A stretch of 64,000 nucleotides of DNA from Camellia lanceoleosa (taxonomy: Eukaryota > Streptophyta > Magnoliopsida > Ericales > Theaceae), in contig CM045770.1 of assembly GCA_025200525.1 (NCBI GenBank), forward strand, positions 132,708,200-132,772,199, written 5' to 3'. The position numbers were made by a program, and so were the translations under genes. Positions within the stretch are counted from its first letter, which is position 1. Each line of letters begins with the position of its first letter. The notes beneath the pieces are model-generated. The model was not told where the DNA came from, did no database searches, and was given only the letters and a program-made list of their open reading frames with translations. This document shows, piece by piece, positions 33,045 through 42,719 of the stretch.

Positions 33045-33510
33045 TTATACATTTAAAGCATTTACTTCCATCTTAAGATCCTGGATAGTTATTGGTTTTT
33101 TGTCAGTTGTATTCTGGATTCTTTTGTAAACTTCTTTCATACTGTAATGTTTAGGACGAAGACCGATTTCTTCCTTCTTCTGTTGTTGATAACAAAGTTC
33201 TAGGAATTTTAATTTCATTTCTGGATTAGTTATCTGGTCAGCAATGTTTAACATATTTTGTTCACTTTCTGTAAGAACATTGATACTAGGGCCACTAATA
33301 TCAAGTCCATTCATTTCCACTATTGTTCTCCACTAGTTAGCTTCTTCTGAAATTTGATTAATATTATGTTTACAGAAATAGATTTGTGGAGAGGAGTCAG
33401 ATTCTGAGTCAAAGCTGGAAGAATATAAGGCAGCAAGTTCATCATCTGAAGGATTTTTTGCTGAATTTCATTGTCCAAAGCTAGTTCATTTAATTTTTGT
33501 TGAATTTTAG
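33045..33510 (-). pseudogene. EPRV copy X: CP C-terminal end, truncated by minisatellite
   Basis: Contains the DISGPSINVLTESEQNML and MKLKFLELCYQQQKKEE segments (33045-33320) and, further upstream, the NAKIQQKLNELALD stretch that directly follows the zinc finger in copy G. A deletion near 33450 removes the SSSSN stretch. At 33510/33511 the viral sequence switches to 55-bp minisatellite immediately before the zinc finger would begin. Confidence 0.82.
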
Positions 33511-36500
33511 CATTTATCGCGCACATTCCCATCATGCATCTACGCACAATCATTTGACGTTGTGCATCTATCGCGCACGTTCCCATCTTGCATCTATCGC
33601 ACAATAATCTCACGTTGTGCATCAATCGCCCACGTTCCCATCGTGCATCTATCGCATGATCATCTCACATTATGCATCTATCACACACATCCACCTCGGG
33701 CATCGATCGCATGATCATCTCACGTTGTGTATCTGTCGCTCTCGTTCCCATCGCGCATCCATCGCACCATCATCTCACGTTGTGCATCTATCGTATACGT
33801 TCCCATCGCGCATCTATCGCACAATCATCTCACTTTCTACATCTACCGCACACGTTCCCATCGTGCATCTATGGCACGATGATCTCACGTTGTGCATCTA
33901 CCGCACACGTCCTTCTCGGGCATCTATTGCATGATTATCTCACGTTGTGCATCTATCGCCCACGTTCCCATCGCGCATCTATCGCACGATCATCTCGCGT
34001 TGTGCATCTACCGTGCATGTCTCCCTCAGGCATTTATCACACGATCATCTCACTTTTTGCATCTATCACACACGTTCCCATCGCGGATCTATCGTACGAT
34101 CATCTCACGTTGTGCATCTATCGCACAATCATCTCATGTTGTGTGTCTATATCACACGTTTCCATCGGGCATCTATCGCACGATCATCTCACATTGTGCA
34201 TCTATTGCACACGATGCCATCGCGCATCTATCGCACGATCATCTCAAGTTCTGCATCTATCGTACACGTTCCCATCGCGTGTCTATCGCGCAATCATCTC
34301 ATGTTGAACATCTATCGCGCACGTCCCTCTCGAGCATCTATCGCCCTATCATCTCACGTTGTGCATCTATCGCACACGTTCACATCGCGCATCTATCGCA
34401 CGATCATCTCACGTTGTGCATCTATCGCACATGTTCCGATCGCGCATCTATCGCGCGATCATCTCACGTTGTGCTTCTATCGCACACGTCCCCCTCGTGC
34501 GTCTATCACACGATCATCTCAGGTTACGCATCTGTCGCAAACGTTCCCATCGGGTATCTATCGCCCGATCATCTCACATTGTGCATCAATCACACACGTT
34601 TCCATCGCGCATATATCGCACGATCATCTCATGTTATGCATCTATTGTACACATTCCCATCACGCATCTATCGCACAATTATCTCACGTTGAGCATCTAT
34701 CGTGCACGTCCCCCTCGTCCATCTTTCGCGCGATAATCTCACGTTGAGCATCTATCGTGCACGTCCCCCTCGTTCATCTTTCGCGCGATAATCTCAAGTT
34801 GAGCATCTATCGCGCACGTCCCCTTCGTGCATATATCGCATGATCATCTCACGTTGAGCATCTATCACGCACATCCCCCTCGTGCATCTATCACACGATT
34901 ATCTTACGTTGTGCATCTATCGCCAACGTTTCCCTCGTGCATCTATCACACACGTTCCCCTCATTCATCTATCGTAGGATCATCTCACATTGTGCATCTA
35001 TCGCACATGTCCCCCTCGGGCATCTATTACACGATCATGTCACGCTAAGCATCTATCGCACACGTTCCCATCATACATCCATCGCACGATCATCTCACGT
35101 TATGCATCTATCGCACATGTTCCCATCGTGCATCTATCGCGCGATCATCTCACGTAGTGCATCTATCATGCACATCCCTCTCGGGCATCTATCGCACGAT
35201 CATCTCACATTGTGTATCAATCGCACACGTTCCCATCGCGCATCTATCACACGATCATATCACGTTGTGCATCTATCCCACACGTCTCCCTCGTGCATCT
35301 ATAGCACAATCATATCACGTTGTGCATCTATCGCACACCTTCCCCTAGTGCATCTATCACACGATCATAATCTATCGCACACATTCCTCTCGGGCATCTA
35401 TCACACAATCATCTCACATTGTGCATCTATCGTACACGTTCCCATTGCGCATCTATCGCACGATCATCTCATGTTGTGCATCTATTGCACACATTCCCAT
35501 CGTGCATCTATCACATGATCATCTCACGTTGTGCATCTATCGCACGATCATCTCATGTTGTGCATCTTTCGCGCACGTCCCTCTTGGGCATCTATTGCAC
35601 GATCATCTCACGTTGTACATCTATCGCACGATCATCTCCCATTGGGCATCTATCCCACACGTCCCTCTTGTGCATCTATCGCACGATCATCTCACGTTGT
35701 GCATTTATCACACATGTTCTCCTAGTACATCTATTGCACGATCATCTCACATTGTGCATCTACCGTACACGTCCCCCTCGGGCATCTATCACAGGATCAT
35801 CTCACGTTGTGCATCTATCGCACACGTTCCCATCGTGCACCTATCGCACAATCATCTCAAGTTGTGCATCTATCGCACACGTTCCCATCGCGCATATATA
35901 GCACAATCATCTCACGTTGTGCATCTATCGCGCACGTCCCTCTCGGGCATCTATCGCACGATCATCGCACATGTTCCCCTAGTGCATCTATCGCACATGT
36001 TCCCCTAGTGCATCTATCGCACAATCATCTCGCGTTGTGCATCTATCGCACACGTCTCCCTCGTTCATCTATCGCGCGATCATCTCACGTTGTGCACCTA
36101 TCGCACACATTCCCCTCGGGCATCTATCGCACGACCATCTCACATTGTGTATCTATCGCAGACGTTCTCATCGCGCATTTATCGTACAATCTTCTTACGT
36201 TGTGCATCTGTCGTACACGTTCCCATCGTGCATCTATCGCACGATCATCTCACGTTGTGTATCTATCAACCACGTTCCCGTCATGCATCTATCACATGAT
36301 CATCTCAAGTTGTGCATCTATTGCACACGTTCCCCTCATGCATCTATCTTACAATCATCTCACGTTGTGCATCTATCGCACACGTCCCCCTCGAGCATCT
36401 ATCGCACAATGATCTCACGTTGTGCATCTATCGCACACGTTCCTATAGCGCATTTATCACATGATCATCTCACGTTGTGTATCTATCCCACACGTCCCAC

Positions 36501-37060
36501 TTATGCATTTATCACACACGTTCCCCTAGTGCATCTATCGCATGATCATCTCACGTTGTGCATCTATCGCACACGTCTCCCTTGTGCATCTATCGCATGA
36601 TCATATCATGTTGTGCATCTATCGCACACATTCTCTTCGGGCATCTATCGCATGACCATCTCATGTTGTGCATCTATCGCAGACGTTCCCATCGTGCATC
36701 TATCAGACGATCATCTCACGTTGTGCATTTATCGCGCACGTTCCAATCGTGCATCTATCACACGATCATCTTATGTTGTGCATCTATCGCCTACATTCCC
36801 ATCATGCATCTATCGCACACGTTCCCCTCGTGCATCTATCTCAAGGTCATCTCACGTTGTGCATCTATCGCACACGTCCCCCTCGAGCATCTATCACACG
36901 ATGATCTCACGTTGTGCATCTATCGCACACGTTCCCATTGCACATCTATCGCATGATTATCTCACGTTGTGCATCTATCACACACGTTTCCATCGCGTAT
37001 CTATCACACGATCATCTCACGTTGTGCATTTATTACATTTGTTCAGTTTATGCATTTATC
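33511..37060 (+). repeat. 3.5-kb array of the 55-bp minisatellite (~64 copies)
   Basis: Uninterrupted array of the same bipartite 29+26-bp unit as in monomers A-F. Because 55 is not a multiple of three and the consensus contains no stop triplet, all three + frames stay open for hundreds of codons; that is a by-product of the repeat. Copies vary mostly at CG dinucleotides. Some places show loss of half a unit (35360-35375, 35960-36005). The left junction is inside EPRV copy X; on the right it passes into a second tandem repeat and the 3' end of a Tat-type element. Confidence 0.96.
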
Positions 37061-37078
37061 GCACACCTCCCTCTTTTA

Positions 37079-37420
37079 ACTCAGGACATATGAAACACGG
37101 CCCCGAGTGGTTTTGTTCCTCAGGATGCTTGAAACGCGGACATTAGCAAGTTTTCTTGCATTCTCGGGATGTACGAAACAAGCGCCCGAGTGGTTATTTC
37201 TCAGGACACGTGAAATGCGGCCCTAGGCGGGTTTGTCTCGGGACGGATGAAACGCAAGCCTAAGCGGTTTTTCTCTTGTCTCAAGTTGCATGAAATATGT
37301 TCTTCAGCGATTTCTTATTCTTGGGATGTATGAAACATGATCTCGAGCAGTTTTGTTCTTAGTTTCTCAGGATGCGTGAAACGCAACCTTGGACAGTGTT
37401 TTCTTTCCTCGTCCCGTGTT
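37079..37420 (+). repeat. ~45-bp degenerate tandem repeat
   Basis: About seven diverged copies of a unit reading roughly ctcaggatg-catgaaacgcg-gccccgagcgg-ttttgtt. It lies between the 55-bp array and the internal 3' end of the LTR element, and could be part of that element's hypervariable 3' untranslated region. Confidence 0.8.
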
Positions 37421-37788
37421 TTGGCGTGGTTAGAGTGTCGTTTTATGTTCTTAGCTTTTAAGCTGCTCATTCGTATGTTATTGTCTTAGTCTTGCTTATC
37501 GCATTTTGTTATTGCTTATTGCATCAGCTTGCATGATCGTGAGATTTCAAAATCACCGGCTACGTGGGGCGTGTAAGTCCAACCTTTAATTTGCATTGTG
37601 CATATCTTTTACATCTCGCCCCAGAACTATGCTAGTTTGATTCCTTGGAAAGGGATATGTAGGTAGCCTGCGGGCGCAACCTTTTACTTTTTGTTTTGAT
37701 TGTTTGTCCAAGTCTTACGGCCTTGTCAAAATGGGTCGTCTTCAGGCTTTGACATCCACTCACGTCATTTCATGACTTCCGAATTCTG
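37421..37788 (+). mobile_element. Internal 3' untranslated remnant of a Tat/Ogre-type element
   Basis: No coding frame. It includes GTGTAAGTCCAAC near 37571, the core that is amplified as a 35-bp repeat at 47368-48095, and gggatatgtaggtagcc near 37655. It is followed directly by the polypurine tract and LTR. The rest of the element (gag-pol) is absent; to the left are only tandem repeats. Confidence 0.65.
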
Positions 37789-37803
37789 TCAAAGAGGGGC
37801 AAC
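37789..37803 (+). other. Polypurine tract before 3' LTR
   Basis: CAAAGAGGGGCAAC lies immediately before the LTR start TGTAGACA. The same tract occurs on the - strand at 42645-42660, also adjacent to an LTR start. This is the expected plus-strand primer site. Confidence 0.85.
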
Positions 37804-38205
37804 TGTAGACAATCCATTTTTGACCGTCCTCAAGACTTGGACGTCATTGCTTGTGCACTCAATGATTATGATTGCACGTGCTTGCTTTACTACCCAAAGT
37901 CCTCGGTAGAATGCCACGTCTTTGAGCCCTTCGAATGCTATCCATTCTATACCTTTTTTTGGACCAAAACCCTAGTGCTTCAAACCTCAAGGCCCTGGGA
38001 CCTACAGGCCTCCTCTGGTGGGCTGCTAGCCACCTCTTGTGGGCTGCTGACCACCCTTGTGCCTTGCCGGCCAATGGTGTGGTGTGCTGGCCATCAGTGT
38101 CTTTTTTTAGATATTTTGTTGACAGATGTGCCAGATGTTGGCACAATTGGCTGCATCTCTCTACACGTGTATGGAGGGATATATCTCAGTCAAATGCATG
38201 TTTTT

Positions 38206-38216
38206 CTATATATAGG
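38206..38216 (+). promoter_or_regulatory. TATA box of the Tat-type LTR
   Basis: CTATATATAGG about 55 bp before the CT-rich leader and 110-220 bp after the GGCC-type cluster. The same order recurs in the LTRs at 46413(-) and 56539(-). Confidence 0.65.
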
Positions 38217-38257
38217 AGGTTTCCTCTCCCATTTTTGAAGGTTATAATTTTTGGAGC

Positions 38258-38264
<7 letters not shown>

Positions 38265-38296
<32 letters not shown>
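38265..38296 (+). repeat. (CT)n microsatellite in LTR leader
   Basis: About 16 CT units just downstream of the LTR TATA box, probably within the transcribed leader. Confidence 0.95.
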
Positions 38297-38298
<2 letters not shown>

Positions 38299-41247
38299 CA
38301 AATTTGCACACATTAGCCTACATACACTACACCTTTGCCTCCACATCCTTAATCAAAGTTGATTAGCTATGGATTGAGGTTCCTTGAGGCCTTCTTGGAG
38401 CTCTTGAAGTTGGTTTTGGCTTGAATTGTTGCCTAGAATTGATCTTTACTTTAAGAGGTATAACACTTGCCCTTTTATCTTGCTTTGCATACTTGTTTTT
38501 CTATCTTTTTCCCATTGTTTTTGGGCTATAAAACCTCTATTTTTGTGGGTTGAAATTTGTGGTTTTAGCCCGTATAAGGTTAGGGGCTGGTTCACCCTTC
38601 TTTATTCCTTGCTTGTAAGGCCTTTCCACCTTTGTTTCCCACTTTCAAACCACCTTATTTTGGGGTTTTAAATACTGAATTTCAGAGTAATTTTAGTGGT
38701 GAAAACCATGTTTTGAAGTCCAAATTTGGAAGGTTAGCCTCCCCTCCTTGTGTCTTGTTTGCTAGCCTAGTTAACTCTATGTGTTAGCTTAATTTTCTAG
38801 CCTTTTGTAGCTTAATTCCAGCATGTTTTAGGCTCTAATTTGGACTGTTTTAACTCTATTTTTGGCTGATTGTTACATTTGAGTCTTGTTTTGCATGGTT
38901 GTAGTGTAATTCTTCTCACAAGCTTGGTGTTTTAGGCATTTAGACACCACTTGTTTGAGTTGATTGCATATTTTTAGTTTTTTTCTCACTTAATTTCTGC
39001 AAGCTTAATCACTGCAACCTCCCTCATTTCTTGACTCTTTATTTGCTTTGAGTGTTGTTTCAACCTTGGGATTGTATAAGCTTGAGATTGAGGTCCATGC
39101 CTAATGGTTTAATCCTCTTTTGGGGGTTCATTATTAACGACATTACACCGTTCTCTTGCCTCAAACCACCCCTTGTTTGACACCTCCTTCTCTTTAGAGG
39201 ACTTCTCACCAATGGACTTAATTGGTTAAAGAATGGTTGGTAAGTTAAAATGAGTAACTAAAATGGAAACTAAAATTTTGCAAGTTAAGAATTTGGTTGT
39301 GTTTTGGTGTGTTCGAATCGGACATTAATTTGAAGACAAGGAGAATTGGGACATTTCATACTCAAAGTGATAAAATGTGCCAATTTTCTAAGGTCACCAT
39401 TGCCCTTGATCATGCATGATAGGGTGAAGGTTTTTGGTCTTGTTTGTGCATTCATTGACTTGTACACCTTGGTTCTTTGGCCATCATGCAATGAAATTTC
39501 TTGATTGGTGATTTTTGAACCAAGCGTATCACTTCTTTGAGATGTTTTGATGATAAGAAGGGATACACAGTACAAACAACCTGTAAGAATACCCTCTCTT
39601 TGCTCTATTTGTCCTCTGTTATAGCAAGGAAGGACTTGGCTTCAGTGGCTGGCAACCCCTCAGCAGTGGCTGGCAGGCCACCTCTAGTGGCTGGCAACCG
39701 CTCACTTCTGGCCTGTCGGCCACCAGTGAATTTTGAGTAGAATGCTCATGAAGTAGAGCAAAGTTGGTTTGGAAGAGGAAAACCAGTGCAAGGGTTGTGC
39801 AATAGAGGCTTTCGGGAGCAAACAGTGGACGTTCTTCGGTTGGAAATTGAGCATGCATGGGCCTCCCTCGCTTCTCGAGACTAGTTAATTAGTTTAATTA
39901 GCAATTAGTCATTTATTTGTTGTAATTAATTAGTTATAGCTAATTAGTTTGTTTTGTACTTATTTAATTGGTTTAGATTGATTACTTAAATTAGTTTGTG
40001 TTGTAAATATTTAATTAGCTTAGCCTAGTTAAATTATTTAATTGTTGTACTTAATTAATTAGCTTAGATAGCTAGTTTATTTATTCAAGTTTTGTAATAA
40101 TTAGTTATGTAGTTTAGCTTAGCTAGTTTATTCATTCGGACCCTCTTTCGCGAGGGCATCAATGTTGTAATAATGTGTATGTCTTCCAACCCCATGTCTT
40201 TCTCCTTTTTATTTATCTGCTTTCAATGGTTAGATTAGGGCATCACGTTTCAATTAGCATATCGCATGTTTGCGTCCATCCATTTGTATTACATGTACCG
40301 AGGCTTGGGGCATCATTCTAACTGCATTGTTAGTTTAAATATTCTTTGAATACGTGCTTAGACCGCATACTATTTCATTGATTCATATGCCATATTAGTA
40401 GCCGAGCCTATTAATTGCATATCGTATGTGTTGCATTAACCATATTGCATAAGTTAGGAATCATGCATTTTGCTAACTCTTTTGTTTATTTTGGGTTGGA
40501 GTACTAGGTGAGTTTTAGTGCTTTAGCATACTTGCATGAGTGTGAATGACTGCCACGACTAACATGCTTGCCATTAGGCTAAGTGCTTACTTGTTAAGTT
40601 GTTTGAATGCCTGTGGATGGAGGCGTGTTGCTTGAATTGGAATGATTCGATGAATGTACATTTTAAGCCCACTTAGTCGAGTGGCAAATTCACAAGCTTT
40701 AAGCCCACTTTGTCAAGTGGCAAATTCAAACCCTTTTCGAAAGACAAACATGAAATTGAATTGTTCCAATTTGAGCAAACTAGTCTATACCTTGTGTGTG
40801 CATAGCACATAGTAGTGCTAGCCTAATAAACCAGAACAAGAGCATATAATGTTAATAAGATTAATATCATGATTAGTAGAGGCCGATCTTTTGATCGGGC
40901 GAGTGGAGGTGCTTAATTCATGACCTTTCCCTCTCGTATCTAAGTTCCCAAGCCGAGACAACTTTGTTGATGATGGATACGTGGCCTTTGGCATGAGTCA
41001 TGGGTTCCTAAATTTTCTCAAAAATAAAATATTTTGGTGGCGACTCTGTATCTAGCAAAACAGTCTATTTTTTTGGCATTTTTTTATTCAAAATCTATTT
41101 TCCAAAAAGATTTTCCGGATTTGGACTCTTTGGTGATTATCAATTTCACATTGCACTTGTGAGATTAAATTCAAAATTACGAGAGTCCAAACTGTAGGGC
41201 TTATTTCGAACATCCGAAAAGGGGGGCGCGAAAAAAGTCGAGTTACA

Positions 41248-42644
41248 CTGACAGGCCAAAAAGGTAGTCGGTCGACCAATCAAGCTAGCCCAAAACTCAA
41301 TTTTGTTGTATTATCAAACAAAGAGCAAACCACAAGTATGTGGGTGACTTAACTCACCACGTCCAGTTAGAATGCAATAGTTTATAATATGAAATCAAAA
41401 CAAGAAGAGCAAAATACGAAAGAAAATGTATGAAAATAGAAAAAGTGTGCAAAATTCACCTTCCAATGAAAGGATTTGATTTCCAAACTTCCTTTTGATC
41501 ACCCTCAAGTTCAGGAAGTGTATTTTTATGTCTCAATTTGAAAATTCAAAATTCTTGTGTGAATGGTATTGGGTGTTTAACAGAGTGTGTGGGAGAGGTT
41601 CTCAACTCTCTTTTTTCTCTCTTTTCAACAACACTTATTCTCTTTTGATCAAGGCTACTAAGGCTTGGCTATATCAAAGTTTTTGGGATGGTTTTGGTGT
41701 CTCAAGGATGGTATATCAGTGTATGGTAATGTATATTTGAAAATGAGAGTTTTTGGTTCAAAGCTTAAACTTCTCTTTTTTCCTTGTTCCCTTGGTTTCA
41801 ATCCTCCTCTCCTAACAATCTGATCACCTTCATATAAGCAATACAAGAATGCTTAGTGGAGAAGGGTTATAGAGGACAAGGTTGAAAACAAAGGCCATAA
41901 AATGTCAAAGGCCAAGAACTTTGTTGAAGAGGCCAGCTCTCTTGATAATGAGAGATGAGTAGATAGGTGAGAGGGGACAAGGTGGAAGGTAAGGATGATA
42001 GAGTCACAAGAATGGTTGCATTCGATGCTCCTTTTGGGGCAAGAGACAAATGCTCTTTCGACAATGGAGGCCAAAGGAAAATAATGAAGGGTGAGGAGGT
42101 GTGTATCTCGTGTATACATGCATCAAGACATATCTGGAATAACATGTTCCAGACATTTTTAACAAAAGTTCTGTCGAAACTGCCCTATTTTTCAAAAAAA
42201 TTAGCCAACCGACCAATTTATTGGCTAGCTGGCCAAAAAACCTTAGCTGGTTGGCCAAAATCTTGGCTAGCCGGCCAAAAAGTTGGCCATGGCCTTACTA
42301 GTTTGCACGAAACAAGATTTTTTGACAGAATTATCATCCTTTCCTCCTATTTCCACTTAGTTTTTTACTCAATTTCTTTAAAAAAAAATGTTTCATTTTG
42401 AAGTTTAAAAGTGAGCCTTGGAAAACTACGAAAATATTCAGAACAAAGCCTAGAAAGAAAATTTCGAAAGAGAGTTTTGAACAAGGCTTGAATACTTGGA
42501 TAAAATAAGCTTAGGGTTGGAAATGGGGCAAAAATTCCATCTTTTTTACTGAGGATGTTGTGAGAAATACCTTATTGTTTTCATCATCTGGTAATCAAAA
42601 GAAAGCACTCGAGTTTTAAGGCCAATCAAAATGGGGTATCCACA
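41248..42644 (-). mobile_element. Truncated LTR of the same family (5' part only)
   Basis: On the - strand it begins TGTGGATACCCC at 42644, next to a polypurine tract, and runs to 41248, where the + LTR at 37804-41247 starts abruptly. GGCCAGCTAGCC-type clusters are at 42190-42300 and 41250-41290. About two thirds of the LTR is missing from this side; the + element appears to have inserted into it. Confidence 0.72.
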
Positions 42645-42660
42645 GTTGCCCCTCTTTGAC
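42645..42660 (-). other. Polypurine tract (- strand)
   Basis: Reads GTCAAAGAGGGGCAAC on the - strand and abuts the LTR start at 42644. Only ~60 bp of internal sequence separate it from the end of the next LTR. Confidence 0.82.
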
Positions 42661-42719
42661 AGAACTCAAAGTCATTTCATGACATGAGTGAACTCAAAGT
42701 CCCCGAACGTCCCGGGGGG

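Larger units (their letters stand above)
37804..41247 (+). mobile_element. 3.4-kb 3' LTR (Tat/Ogre-type family)
   Basis: Begins TGTAGACAATCC after a polypurine tract. The end is taken at GAGTTACA by comparison with the solo LTR end. It carries a G/C-rich cluster of GCTGGCC/CCGGCC-like motifs (37985-38095), a TATA box CTATATATAGG (38206-38216) and a CT microsatellite leader. A second GGCTGGCA cluster is at 39640-39730, AT tracts lie at 39880-40130, and the conserved 3' part (gtggcgactctgtatc) is near 41037. It interrupts the - strand LTR to its right. It is diverged from the solo LTR, so the two came from separate insertions. Confidence 0.82.

Noticed and set aside
33511..37060. CRISPR-like appearance of regular repeats
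   Set aside because: Both halves of the unit are repeated, there are no unique spacers, no cas genes, and the context is plant nuclear DNA.
33672..37146. Long overlapping + strand reading frames (up to 266 codons) rich in His, Ser, Arg, Cys
   Set aside because: They arise because the 55-bp minisatellite contains no stop triplet on the + strand. All three frames are open equally, with no codon bias or conserved start.
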